The position numbers were made by a program, and so were the translations under genes. Positions 1 through 11,141 of a stretch of 64,000 bases of DNA are shown piece after piece. Source of the stretch: Chelonoidis abingdonii (taxonomy: Eukaryota > Chordata > Testudines > Testudinidae); the NCBI RefSeq assembly GCF_003597395.2, contig NC_133772.1:136831545-136895544 (forward strand), written 5' to 3'. The notes under the pieces are model-generated. The model was not told where the DNA came from. It saw nothing but the letters and a program-made list of their open reading frames with translations, and did not search any database. Position 1 is the stretch's first letter, and each line of letters starts with the position of its first letter.

Positions 1-332
1 AGGAGTACAAGCGTTATCAGATACCAGGAGGAAGGTCCTGTGGTGAGGATAAAGAAGGTGTTTGGAGGAGGCCATGGGGAAGTAGCCCAGGGAGTTGTAG
101 CTGTCATGCAGCTATTACGAGAGGCACTATAGACAGCTGCGATCCACAGCGCCCTGGGCTGGAATCCAGAGTAGAGGGTGGGCCTGGGTTCCCCCCAAAC
201 CTCCCAACTCCTGATCAGACACAGGAGGAGCTGACCCAAACTATGGGTTCTGTAAGAGGGAAAGATCACTGAGGTGAAAAAATCTGCAAATAAGCGCAGG
301 ACCCACCAAGATAGAGGAGGAACTTTGTCACA
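1..332 (+). mobile_element. 3' part of an LTR-like dispersed repeat, cut by the window edge
   Basis: I recognise the wording of this stretch (the AGCCCAGGGAGTTG and GATCAGACACAGGAGGAG segments) as a dispersed turtle repeat that I associate with LTR retroelements. It stops at CTTTGTCACA near 332, compatible with an LTR 3' terminus in CA. The 5' end lies outside the window, so no target duplication can be checked. No coding capacity is visible. The family assignment is from memory and inference only. Confidence 0.4.
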
Positions 333-1735
333 TATACTATTGCAGTACCTAAATATAAACTGCTCAGGGCCAGGTTTTTCCAAAGGAGCATCAAACAGAC
401 CTCCATTTGTGCATGAGCAATCACTAGCAAATGTGTAAGTGTGCGTGCACCCCCCCTTGCATTTATATAGCTTGTTTGTACTTAGTTTACATGTGCAAGT
501 AAGGATTTACGTGCACAAACCTATCATTCACATGTACAGCGATGGAACACAAAATTTAGTTTGTGCAAAATCAGAAGCTGTGGGTCTAAAATTTGACCCT
601 CTACCATTAAGGATGCTCAAAGGAAGTTGCCTTTGCTACAGGACTAATGGATTCTAATTTTCTATGCCCTGAGAACCACACCACAGCCTTTGCGGGTATC
701 TGTGATCTTCTCTTACCTTCAATAGCCTTATATAATATTACTAGTCAGCTTCGGATATTGTTATACTAGGTTCTTTTGAGCACTTGTAAGATGTTTGCAC
801 ATCAGCCAAAATGAAATACTAAACCAATTAGGACAATAAGATGGCAAGTACACAATAGCTAAAAAGAGCTTTGTATAATATTTTATAAATTTATTGAAAA
901 TGCTTGATTGATGCTACAGTAAGTCATAGGCAAAGTCACCAACATGAGATAACTCACATCAAGAGCTGGAGTCTCCAATCTGCTAAATCCACTTTGGATA
1001 TGAAGTGGCTGGAGATGGTGAGGGGAGAAGTCCCCTTCACAGGTGAATTTGCCATTGGTGGAAAGCTGAGAGAGCCAGCTCCTCAACCTCCTACACCAGC
1101 ACTCCCCTTAGCATAAGGAGATGGAGGTGGTATGTGAGGGATGGGCAGGGAAGCGGTGTAGCATCATAGACCCAACAGTACTGGCATAAAGTTAGAGCTG
1201 ATCCTTTGCCATAGCAACTTGTGCCAGGGCCGGGTCATTCAGGGCAAGGGAGCACAACCAGCCCCCTGACAGTCCCATCCACTCACCACAGTTGAGCGGA
1301 GCCTAGGATGTTTCTCTCCTTTTGCAGGAAAGCAGTTCGTTGCTTGGCTTTTAATGCTGAAGTGCGCAACATCAGTAGTTGACATCCAGAGGTAACATTT
1401 TAATGTGGCTCATCGAAAGCATGTTCACAAATAGTAGAGTTGTACACACACACTAACTATTTCTGCACGTTGTTAAATTATTCCCTTACCGACAACCAGG
1501 AGAGTTCCGGACACTCCGTTTTATTTATTTAATACTTATACAATTGAGCTGCTTGGTAATTTTTTGACAGAACAAACTCCTTTTGTTGGAATCAAAATAG
1601 TTTGATGTAATGTGCCAGGTTTGACAAATGTTTTAGCAAAAAAAAGTCCCAGCCCCAGGACGGACTTTTTGATCCAGACAGACACACACACACAGTCATT
1701 AGGGAACTTTCCTGGGGTGTGGAAGACCTGGGAAT
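333..1735. other. Unassigned stretch, no gene seen
   Basis: AT-rich sequence with short chance open frames on both strands. I recognise no repeat, RNA gene or exon. A short CA run sits near 1685-1693. Confidence 0.5.
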
Positions 1736-1960
1736 TGAGTACCAAATCAAGATCAGAGACTATGAACCTGGGCATCTCACATCCCAGGCAAGTACCCTAA
1801 CCACTAGGATGTAGAGCCCATTTGGCTCTGATACAAGGAATATGTATTTATGCAAGAGTGGAACAGCTCCAACAGGATAGACAAAGAGAGACAGCCCTAA
1901 TTCAGAGCAGGCTCTTGAAGTCAGGTCTCCCATATCCCACATGAGTACCCTGTTCACCAG
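1736..1960. repeat. Old dispersed repeat with two related segments
   Basis: A segment around 1760-1810 with CATCCCAGGCAAGTACCCTAACCACTAGG is echoed about 165 bp later, around 1922-1960, by a similar block ending in GAGTACCCTGTTCACCAG. This wording is typical of an old amniote dispersed repeat. Whether it is one element with an internal duplication or two insertions cannot be decided here. Confidence 0.35.
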
Positions 1961-1965
1961 ATGCG

Positions 1966-2002
<37 letters not shown>
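1961..2002. repeat. (CG/CA)n microsatellite
   Basis: A GCGCACGCGCGC lead-in is followed by about 15 uninterrupted CA/AC dinucleotides. It is a strict purine-pyrimidine alternation with CpG steps at its 5' end. It creates spurious His/Thr and Val/Cys repeats in overlapping frames that should not be read as protein. Confidence 0.97.
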
Positions 2003-2005
<3 letters not shown>

Positions 2006-2432
2006 AGTTTTTTCTACAAAAAGAACTTGGAAAGGTCTCTGGTTCATCATGATGTGGAACAGGAGAAGTTTCCAACGAATGTTCTCAGGGTGGGAAAGCC
2101 TTTTGCCAGCCACTGCTATTACACAAGGCACTTGTCAACAGTCATCTATGACCCACACAGTATCACCAACATAATACACGAAGGACCAGATTTTCCAACA
2201 TCTGTAAGAACACCTAGAAGTGTGTTCCTATCAGGGTTTTCCCTCATGCTTGGGTTTGCATGTATGCAACTCCAGCAAAGGCAAGATAGAACATGTCCTT
2301 TCATTGTGATGTCACAAGAGAAAGGTGGGCCCAACCTGGCTGGAAGTAATCCTAATGTGGCAGCGTACTTGCTCCAGTGAAGGAACCCTAACTGTCTAAA
2401 AATGCTGCCTTCTCTCAGCAAAAGTCCACTGA
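2003..2432. other. Unassigned stretch, no gene seen
   Basis: The open frame across 1961-2380 depends on the microsatellite and shows no domain. No repeat family is recognised. Confidence 0.5.
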
Positions 2433-3432
2433 CAGGTTGTCATAAACAGATAGTAAGAGTTAATAGAACAGAAGTACTTTATATCTCTTTTGACTGTAAA
2501 GGGTTAACAAGTTCAGTAAGCCTGGCTGTCACCTCTACCGAGAACCAATCAGGGAACAGCAGACCTTCAAATCTTGAGGGAGGGAATTGCCTGTGTTGCT
2601 AGTTTACTTTTTGGTAGTTGTCCTCTGGGTTCTGAAGGACCAGACGTGCAACCAGGTTTCTCTCCAATCTCTCCGATACAGGCTCTTATAAGTTCAAATA
2701 GTAAGTAACAGGTAGAAAGGCGAGTTAGACTAGTTTTCTTATTGCAATGTGCATGGCTGAAGAAGTATTAGATTGTGTATTGGCTGGAAGGAGTTCAAAA
2801 GTTGTATTTGCTGAAAAGAATTTGAATTTGTAGCTTGTATACTTAGCCTGGAGGGTATTCCCAAGTGTCTATACGAAAAACTGTACCATTAATCCATCTA
2901 AATTTACAAAGATAATTTTACTGGTTTGCTCTCATTAAATTAAAAAGCTTTTCTTGTTTAAGAAACCTGATTTTTTTTTTTTATCTAGTAGACCCAGGGG
3001 ACTGGTCTGGATTCACCAGGACTTGAGGGGGAAAAGGAGGGAAGGGAGAGAGTAATTCCTCTTGTTAGGATACTTTCTCTCGCAGGAGAGTCTGGGAGAA
3101 AAAGAGAAGGAGGGAGGAAGGGAATTGCCTTTCTTTTTGTACCAACGAGTTGAATCACAATGATCTTCCAGGGTAACCCAGGGAGGGGAAGCCTGGGAGA
3201 GGCAACGGTGGGGAAAGGGTTTACTTTCCTTGTGGTAAGGTCCAGAGGGTCTGGGTCTTGGGGTTCCCCGGGCAAGGTCTTGGGGGGACCAGAGTGTACC
3301 AGGCACTGGAATTCCTGATTGGTGGCAGTACTACAGGTTCTAAGCTGGTAATCAAGCTTAGAGGAATTCATGCTGGTACCCCATCTTTTGGACGCTAAGG
3401 TTCAGAGTGAGGAATTATACCATAACACAGGT
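2433..3432 (+). mobile_element. Complete solo LTR (endogenous-retrovirus type) with 5-bp target duplication
   Basis: The element runs from TGTCATAAAC at 2438 to ACCATAACA at 3427 (990 bp), with canonical TG...CA ends. It is flanked by an exact 5-bp duplication, CAGGT at 2433-2437 and 3428-3432. I recognise the body as a turtle LTR family. ATTAAA polyadenylation-like hexamers at 2934 and 2939 before a T-run at about 2970 support the plus orientation. No internal retroviral genes lie next to it, so it is a solo LTR left by LTR-LTR recombination. Open frames inside it (for example 2985-3371 minus) are not genes. Confidence 0.85.
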
Positions 3433-4206
3433 AAATCCCTTCTCTACCACAGCTTGTGAATTGATCCCCTTTGCACCTGGGGGACAAGTCTGTCCTGATG
3501 TATTTGATTTAGAGGGGGTGCAAGGGAACAGACATTTTGTTGCCCCCACCTCAAAAAAAAAAAAGTTCTGGAGATGGGAGAGTGCCCAGTTTCACCTGAA
3601 TCCAGAGCCAGCATTTTGACATTGAAGTGCTGCACAAACAAAGAGTGTAACTTGACATCCCATTAGGAAACTTGCTAATTGGCCAAAGAGCAATCCAAGT
3701 GAAAAATAGTGTCTGTATTTCAGATTGGAGGTACAATCTCTGAAGCCAATTAATGTGCAGGTACAGAGTGTCTCAACCTTGGTTTATTAGCCAAAGATTC
3801 AGGTTTTATAGCAGCTGGTGTTAGCCTGGGCAAGTCTGGACTTGCAGTCTGACCTTCCTGAGGTGTTTAATTGTGTGCTTGAGAACAAGGTTTAAACAAG
3901 TCATTGAAGGCTGATAGATCACAGGTCTATTGCAGTGCTCAGGATTCTGCAGGAGATTTGAGGCTTTTGAATTGTATGAGAGTTCGCATCAGTGTACAAC
4001 CATGAACACCTGAGTACAGAGCAGCCTCAGTCACCTGAAATTCCCTACTATACAAAACAGGATCTTGTTCATCAATGGCTACTATGCATCATATATAGAT
4101 CCTTTGAATACAAAATGATGAGGTCTAAATTAGCTGTTACTACTCAAGAAAGATCTTGGAGGAATCATGGCTAGTTCTCTGAAAACATCTGCTTGATGTG
4201 CAGTGG
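3433..4206. other. Unassigned stretch, no gene seen
   Basis: An A-run occurs at about 3553-3564. No exon or repeat family is recognised. Confidence 0.5.
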
Positions 4207-4975
4207 CAGTCATAAAAAAGCTAACTATGTTAGGAACCATTAGGAAAAGGATAGATATTTTCTTATTATCATAATGCTACTATATAAATCCATGGTACAC
4301 CCACACCTTGACTACTGGTTCTGGTGCAGTTCTGTTTGCCCCATCCTAAGAAAAGGACACAAGAATTGGAAAACGTACAGAGAAAGGCAACAAAAAATGG
4401 GAGTATGGAACAGCTTCCATGTGAGGAGAAACTAACATGACTAGAACTGTTCAGCTTAGAAAAGAGACAGCTAAGGTGGGATATGATAGGTAGAATTCTA
4501 CAAAGTAATGTATAGTGTGGAGAAAGTGAAGGAGAAAACGTTATTTGCCCTTTCACATAACACAAGAACTAGGGGTCACCCCAATTAAATTAATAGGCAG
4601 CAGGTTCAAAACAAACATAAGGAAGTACTTCTTCACACAGTGCACAATCAACCTGTGGAACTTGTTGCCATGGAATGTTGTGAAGGCCACAAGCAAAACT
4701 GGGTTAAAAAAAACAAAAACGAACAGTTCATGGAGGATAGGTCCATCTATGGCTAATAGCTAAGATGGTCAGGGATGCAACCCCATGTTTTCAGTATCCC
4801 TAAACCTCTGACTACCAGAATCTGAGAGTGGGCAACAGGGGATGGATCACTTGATAATTACCCTGGACTGTTCATTCCTTCTGAAGCATGTGGTGCTAGC
4901 CATTGTCAGAAGCCAGGATACTGGGCCAGATGGACCATTGGTCTGACCTACTATAGATATTTTATACTTATGTCA
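4207..4975 (+). mobile_element. CR1 LINE, 5'-truncated 3' end
   Basis: This is the C-terminal part of CR1 ORF2 plus the 3' UTR in sense. Landmarks are TATAAATCCATGGTACACCC near 4282, the run ending AACTAGGGGTCACC near 4567, the AATTAATAGGCAGCAGGTTC block near 4587, and the terminal ATGGACCATTGGTCTGACC near 4933. Frames are interrupted, so it is a dead copy. CR1 copies are typically 5'-truncated like this. The 3' terminus belongs to the subfamily seen on the minus strand at 29901, 35377 and 53899. Confidence 0.92.
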
Positions 4976-5262
4976 CCATTGACCATATCTTCCAATCTCA
5001 CCTGTATACTGGTGTATATGAATGTCTGGTTCTGTAACTAACACCGCACAGTGAATATTCCCAATGCCCAAATCTCCCAATTGTAAGTGAGGGCTGGTAT
5101 AACTGATGTATGTGAAGAGTTGTAGACCCTTAGCCTCAAACTGGAGATATTATTGAAGATGGAGTCGTGTCCTGTGTTATGTGCCGTGCTCATACTCACC
5201 TGCTATTCACAGTCTGCATTAAAGCTAGTCCATGGAGAGAGAACAGCTTTCATGAGGCCTGG

Positions 5263-5335
5263 ACACAGAATCATAGGACTGGAAGGGACCTCAAGAAATC
5301 ATCTAGTCCAGTCCTTTGTATAAGGTCATGCAGGT
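5263..5335 (-). mobile_element. Short CR1 3' terminus
   Basis: AGAATCATAGGACTGGAAGG followed by a CATCTAGTCCAG block is the reverse complement of the other CR1 3' end, the subfamily also seen at 18756 and 51262. Only about 70 bp can be assigned. Confidence 0.8.
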
Positions 5336-6897
5336 GGGTGGGAGTAGGCAGAAGAAGCCTTGGTTCTGCCACCTCTAGCTATATCCTCAGCAGAACAGCT
5401 GGAAGATGTCCGGGAGAGGGAAATAACCTGCCCTAATTATAGAGTTTGTCTCCAGGGGAAGTAGAGACCATATTGTGCTTCTGGAGCAGTAAAACTATGA
5501 GTTGCTCCTTATTCAGGTCTTATGGTAAAGCCATAAAAACCACAATCTAGCCCATTCAGCTGAACCGGAAACACTTCTCTTTCAGAAATGCTTTTGTACT
5601 CATGTCAACTTAAAAAAACAAACAAACCACGTGTCCAAAGATTGGTCTACAACTTCTTGACACAAGTTAGCACACTTTAAACACTTTCCTTCTTGCTCTG
5701 TTCATTATATTGGAACTCCCCATTGCCAGCTGTTCTTATGACTTGCCAGGCCAATATAAGCAGATTTTTGTCACTAGTCAGTAGAACCAAGGTAATATTC
5801 CCGGGCAATGATAGATTAGTCAAATTTTGCTTTCTGCCCCCATTTGCAAAAAGAGCCCTTGTATAAGTATTTTCCCCAGAAGAGTGAAATCCACCCCAAC
5901 AGAAGGGAGCTAGAACAAGGCCTAGGTGACATTTAAGTCCCAGCTGAGCCCGGTCCTTGCTCTGAGGATGAATAAAGGGCTCCAGTCTCCAGGGCTGTCA
6001 ATGCAGCACCTTTCACCAACACCACATTCATTTTGACTCATTTCAGGGCAACAAACCATTACAAGAGATGAGTAGTTATTAAATTTATTACCTTTTTCTT
6101 AATGAACTGCCATTACCCCTTTACATAACTCGTCAATAGGAATGCAGGACATTGTGAACAAACATGTTTACTTTAGTCAGGAGCAGAAACCCAGGACAAA
6201 CTTTTCAGTAATTAGACAATGCAAGCTGGGAGACTTTGGCAATTCTTCAGTTAAGCAGCCTGTGAAAATCTCACTGCTCACAGCAACTTTGCAGGAAATG
6301 GATATACACCCTGATTATCTGACTTGATTAGTTCTGTGTATCAGCAGAGGGCAGCAGCTCAACACTGATGCTTCCTCTACTGCAGGGATTTGCAACGTCT
6401 CTTGGTGTGAGAGCATTTTTTCCTACTGGCCTCTGTAGTCATAGGAAGTCACAAGCAGGTTTTGGGTGACAATGTCACATCAATCACATGTTCGTAAAAC
6501 AAATCCAAACAGCCCTTTGTAAGAGGCTGCGAGTGTTTGTCTGAAACCCACACCCTGTTAGCAAGTGACCATAAGTGCATTTTGCTAACTCACTGCAACA
6601 GGTTGCTTACTACCTCACCTTGATATAAGGGAGGTGGGAATGGCTGTCTATAGAGATAAAGAAGACAGAGGGTGTGGGCTGAGCAGTCCAAGAGGAACTC
6701 TGGGAGCAGCCAAACCTGGGGAGAAGGCTCAAGACTCAAAACTGATTTATTTGCAGTTCCTTTTGAATGAAATTAACTCTGCACAGAGGGCCAGCACAAA
6801 ATAGAACTTCAATAGACTTAAATGGTCCATAGATCCTGTGTTGACCTTTCACAGGGGTGAGCTCCACTCTTTGAAAATAAAAGCAAATCCAAGGACC
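5336..6897. other. Unassigned stretch, no gene seen
   Basis: No repeat family or exon is recognised apart from the CTCF-like motif listed separately at 6341. Open frames of 60-90 codons look random. Confidence 0.5.
6341..6354 (+). promoter_or_regulatory. CTCF-like motif
   Basis: TCAGCAGAGGGCAG matches the known CTCF core CCASYAGRKGGCRS at 13 of 14 positions. Occupancy cannot be inferred from sequence alone. Confidence 0.4.
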
Positions 6898-7227
6898 ATG
6901 TTAAGTTCTGATCCACTACAATGTATGTGGACTTGTTCCTCGGGCTGCTCCAGAAATACTTGCTCACACCCCATGGATACCAAACAAAGGATTCTGAAGA
7001 AAAAGACTTACAGAGCCCTTCCCAAAAGGGAAAGGCAAAGTGTGCAGAAAAAACAAGATGATCCCTCTCTACCAACATCAGCTGTCTCTTCAAAAACACC
7101 TTGCGAAGACCTCAGGAAACCCATCATCTACCCCACCCTGAAAACATGTACAGTCTGGGGAAGAGAGCTAAAACCAAAGCACATCAAGCTATACGGCAGT
7201 GAAAGGAATGAAACCACATTTACATGA
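6898..7227 (+). other. Unassigned open frame outside recognised repeats (109 codons from first ATG)
   Basis: The open frame extends back to a GTG at 6838, and the first ATG is at 6898. The product would be Lys/Arg-rich in the middle (KKKTYRALPKRERQ) with no signal peptide, membrane segment or domain I know. A GTATGT splice-donor-like string follows shortly after the stop, but there is no clear exon structure. It is the longest open frame I see outside recognised repeats apart from the GTG-rich 5' extension, and chance is still the likeliest explanation. Confidence 0.15.
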
Positions 7228-7898
7228 TCAGATCCAGGTATGTGTAGTATTGAATATCGCCCACTGAGAGCACTATGGGTCACTTATTTACCATATCTAT
7301 TTTGGCAAGCTTAAGTCTGCCATTAGTTGTGTGAAAACTATACCACACAGTTGATCCCGGGATCTAGAACTGGGGCAGGGCGTGGGTTTAAAAAAAAAAA
7401 AAGTGTGATGCAGTTGTATAAATGTTAGTAATTCAGAGCCACCCCTTGCTTTATACTAGGTCAAAACTATACCACAAAGGGAAGCCAAAGGCTGCCACTT
7501 TAGTCAGGAGAGAGTCAGGCAGATGTACAGACATCACACGTGTTCAACGCCACCTCCTTGGTCAAAACGGTGCATCTTTGATCCCAGACTAGCCTGTTCC
7601 ACCTGTGAATTTTACAGTTCTTCCTTCCTTGCTTGTTCCGAAGGCCCAGCAATAGCACTCTGGCCTGGTATTGTATTAGTAGTTTTGTTAAGTTGCCTAT
7701 TTACCACAGGGGTGGAAAAACTATGAGTCACATTTACTTGGTACAATCTCCCTACAACTGTTTTCTCTCCTTTATCTAATAGTGGTTTTAATCCTGTGAC
7801 CGAATGGCAATCTGCATAGTTGAGCTGTCAGTGCTCGCCTCTGGTCAGCCCATACTGCCAGGCTCCATGTCCCACTTAGATTTTCAAACAAGCAACTT
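7228..7898. other. Unassigned stretch, no gene seen
   Basis: An A-run occurs at about 7390-7401. No repeat family is recognised. Confidence 0.5.
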
Positions 7899-8221
7899 TG
7901 TGTTTTCTCCCATGCTGCTCCCTATGTTTGGGAAGCGATCCCCATAAACACCTTTGGATCCCTCCTCAAAGCTCTCCTCTGCTGTGATGCCTACCTTGAC
8001 AATGGTGAGGTTGCTGGTGTGCTGAGCCCGCTGCATATCATGCTGACCAACATAGTCTCATTGTTTCCTTGTACTCCTTTGTCTACCTGCATCCATCTGT
8101 TGTCCCTTGCCTTATTCTTACATTGCAAGCTTTTTGGGGCAGGAATAGTCTTTTTATTCTGCCTCTCTGCAGCGCCCAGCACAATGGACACTACGGTAAT
8201 ACATATAATAAATAGTAATAA
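7899..8221 (+). mobile_element. L2/CR1-clade LINE 3' end
   Basis: A C-terminal ORF2-like stretch (reads VWEAIPINTFGSLLKALLCC) is the FKxxLKxxLF-type end common to L2 and CR1 ORF2. It is followed by a tail with TTGCAAGCTTTTTGGGGCAG, then CAGCGCCCAGCACAATGG, and an AATAAATAGTAATAA end. The tail is the sense of the MIR/L2-like ends seen in reverse at 20700, 28348 and 34183. Confidence 0.75.
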
Positions 8222-8904
8222 CTGTGACCAATAACGTTCTGTGATGCCTTGGCCTCTGTTCCTTGCTATCCTAAGTGAACAAATATGGGAAGGGAAAGGT
8301 GATCATGCTTCAGCATTTCCTGCCTCATTCCCTCAAAGAAAGGCTTCTCAACAGCTTTATCTGAACTTCAAAATAATGCACAGCAGCCTTAGCGCTTCTG
8401 CATTGGTTTCCCTCTCCAAGCCTGTTTGGACCCAGATTTTCTATCTTCAGTCACTTGTGACACATGTAGACATCCAGCATTACTTTTAACCACAAAAAGA
8501 GTCACCCAAGATAGAGTTTCAAATAGAGGCCTATGTAGCATTTAGGCTAGGTCAGATTTTTTTTTTTTTTTTTAAATACGTACCCAGTCTGCTTTCTTCA
8601 TTTCTGCCAGAGAATATCCCTCTCTCTCTCCTTGAGGCGCCAGTTTAAATTCCCATCAGAATTTATTAAAATCAAAGCTTCTGCAGCAGCTAGACACAAG
8701 GGGTATTTTCAGTCTGATTATTTGCAGGACCAGGACTAAAAATCTGGGTAACCACCACCCTGGAAAAATAACATCACTTGCATAAATATCATACTCACTG
8801 AAATTGCTTGTGTGTGTAATTTATAGTACTTAGCTCTTCTATGTCCTAATCTACAGCCTATTGAATTTAATGGAGAGACTTTGGATTAGCCATTTTCATC
8901 CATT
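8222..8904. other. Unassigned stretch with a 17-T run
   Basis: A homopolymer of 17 T lies at 8557-8573, possibly the tail of a minus-strand retrocopy whose body I cannot identify. Nothing else is recognised. Confidence 0.5.
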
Positions 8905-9078
8905 GACCTTAGAGCACTTTAAAAAGCAAAGGGGTATCATTTGCCCCATATTAAAGAAAGAAAACAGGCAAAGTTGCTTGCTTGAGGTCAGATAACAGGT
9001 CAGAAGCAAAACTGGAAACAGAACCCAGGTCTCCCAAGTTCCAACTCAAGGCCTTGCCCATTGGACTACTACATCACC
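8905..9078 (-). mobile_element. MIR SINE
   Basis: The plus strand reads as MIR reverse complement: a GAGGTCAGATAACAGGTCAG core, then AACAGAACCCAGGTCTCCC, then GCCCATTGGACTACTACATC. It is old and diverged. The next element begins immediately downstream, with target duplication TCCCCACC. Confidence 0.8.
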
Positions 9079-9381
9079 TCCCCACCTAGGGGCGGGTCCA
9101 GGCACCAGCACAGCAAGCACATGCCTGGGGTGGCAAGCCACAGGGGGTGGTGTACCAGTCGTCGTGAGGGTGGCAGGGAAGGAGCCTTCGGCGGCATTTC
9201 TGTGGGAGGTCTGGTCCCACAGCTTCAGTGGTGGGTACGCCGAAGGCATGGGACTGGCAGATCACCCACAGAAGCACCGCTGAATCCGCGTGACTGGCGG
9301 ACCTCCTGCAGAAATGCTGCCAAAGGCTGCCTGACTGCCATGCTTGGGGCAGCAAAAAACAGAGCCTCCCCTGTCCCCACA
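9079..9381. mobile_element. hAT-type non-autonomous DNA element with 8-bp duplication
   Basis: The element spans 9087-9373, from TAGGGGCGGGTCC to GAGCCTCCCCTG, with weak terminal inverted similarity. Flanks are TCCCCACC (9079-9086) and TCCCCACA (9374-9381), 7 of 8 identical, as expected for a hAT-type 8-bp duplication. I recognise it as a turtle repeat rich in GGCGGC and GCCGAAGG words. The overlapping open frames on both strands reflect its GC content and are not genes. Confidence 0.75.
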
Positions 9382-10334
9382 TGAGTGTTTGAGAGTTTGG
9401 GCCCAAAAGAGTACAAGATATTCAAGGCCAGGGACAATATCTCTACACTTCTGTGAAGCATTTGGGCACACTGTTTGCTCTAAAAAGAAATATGTCAGAG
9501 ACCCTCTGATTAAGCACTCACCCAGCTTACTCTGCTCTGTGGAAACTCTATCCTGATGTATTTCCTAGCTATGATTTATGCTCTTCTTTGTAGGCATTTC
9601 CATGGCGCTCACTATGACAATATTTTGTTACACCCAACTGTTGCATGTTCCATGCTCCTATCAGACCAATTCAGTACCCCCATTCCCATCCTTACTCCCA
9701 ACTACTGAATGACTGAGCAAGGAATTATTGTTCTGTGCAGTCACAAAGGACATAGACTCATCCATAGAACAGACAGACATTAATTTGACACCAGGCCTGA
9801 ATTTGGACTGAAAGCCACGCTCTACTTTTCTCTGCTACTCCTTTAGAAATACTAGGTCTGTGCTGACACTAGTCTATTTTGGGATACCACCCAGTATTTC
9901 ACTGGTGCCTGTGTGGCTCCACTGTATGGTAGTAGTAATGATGGCGGTGAACCTGGTGTAGACAGAGCATTGATGTTTTCACCACTGTAGCGTAACCCTC
10001 CTCAGAGGGGATCTAAGTGACAATGGTAGAAACATCAGAGAACCTTAGTCTCCTGTGTACACTGTTGCTCCCACTAATGGAGTGGATTTAGTAGCAGTGA
10101 AAGATGGGTATATTTCCCCAAAATATCTAGTGTAGAGAAGTTGTATGAAAAGAGTCAGTGTCTAGGGATCAAGAATTGCAAACCTGCATTCTAAACACAA
10201 AGCTGTAGTGGAGGGAAGAGAAATTCCGCATTAGATGGCCTAGGAATCTTTAGCTCTTAGACATCGTTTTTGAGCCAAGAGGCTGGAGGTATGAATCTAG
10301 GTTTCCCTATATTTATATTGATGCAATCCTTGAT
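9382..10334. other. Unassigned stretch, no gene seen
   Basis: No exon, RNA gene or repeat family is recognised. Confidence 0.5.
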
Positions 10335-10415
10335 AACATTGTGTGGCTGGCTAAGTAACTACCTCAGGAACGTTGTAACATTGTGTGGCTACAGTAACTA
10401 CCTCAGGAATGTTTT
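10335..10415 (+). repeat. Local tandem duplication, 42-bp unit
   Basis: AACATTGTGTGGCT begins units at 10335 and 10377. Both continue into GTAACTACCTCAGGAA. The second unit is slightly shorter through loss of a few bases after GGCT. It looks like a recent replication-slippage duplication. Confidence 0.9.
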
Positions 10416-10519
10416 CCTGTCTGTAGAGCTGGAGACACTACTGTACATAAGGATTTAAACCCAAGAAGCGGAGGGTTTTCAACCACTAGTTCCCAGCTGT
10501 TAATAATCCTGATGCAATA

Positions 10520-10533
10520 CCTGTAGGTGGCAG
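10520..10533 (+). promoter_or_regulatory. CTCF-like motif
   Basis: CCTGTAGGTGGCAG matches CCASYAGRKGGCRS at 13 of 14 positions and has the same orientation as the motif at 6341. Confidence 0.4.
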
Positions 10534-10839
10534 CAGAGGGAAATTAACAGCACTAGTGAACCCAGTATGAAATGTTTGCACGGATATGTCAATGTTTACA
10601 GGGTAGTTGGAGAGGGTGTTATTTCTCCAGAGACATCAATCACTTTTACTTTTTTTCAAGTATTTGTTATGAACAAAATCAAGTGCTCAGGATGAAAAGA
10701 ACCAAACATTTGAAGTCACTTGTTAAAGAAATAGAAGATATGACCCATATCATCACACAGCAGCAGTTCTTTATATCGATCATATGTTATGAAAGGCAAG
10801 TGGCTATATATCAAGATAAAAATGCCACTGCAATAGATT

Positions 10840-10969
10840 ATACTTTGATTGCAAGCTCCTTGGGGCAGTGATCATCTTTTTTGTTGTATGCATGTACAGC
10901 ACCTGACGTAACTTGAGTCTGGCCCCTCACTGGAGCCCCTATACATTACTATAGTACAAATAACAAATA
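10840..10969 (+). mobile_element. L2-like LINE 3' tail
   Basis: The TTTGATTGCAAGCTCCTTGG start, the GTACAGCACCTGACG box and the ACAAATAACAAATAG end match the tail of the 7899-8221 element. No coding part is recognisable upstream. Confidence 0.7.
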
Positions 10970-11141
10970 GCTTTGACTTATAGAGCTGTTATGTTGCCAT
11001 TAGCCAAAATTATTTGGTAAGGTTTTACAACCTGTTCTATAACATTTGGACTTTTGATTTCAGGTGCGGGGCAGTTATTACTGACACATGAAACCCAGAG
11101 TCTTCCCACATGTATATGGTGGGATCAGGCTATTCCATGAC

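Noticed and set aside
1961..2380. His/Thr-repeat open frame
   Set aside because: Made by the CA microsatellite.
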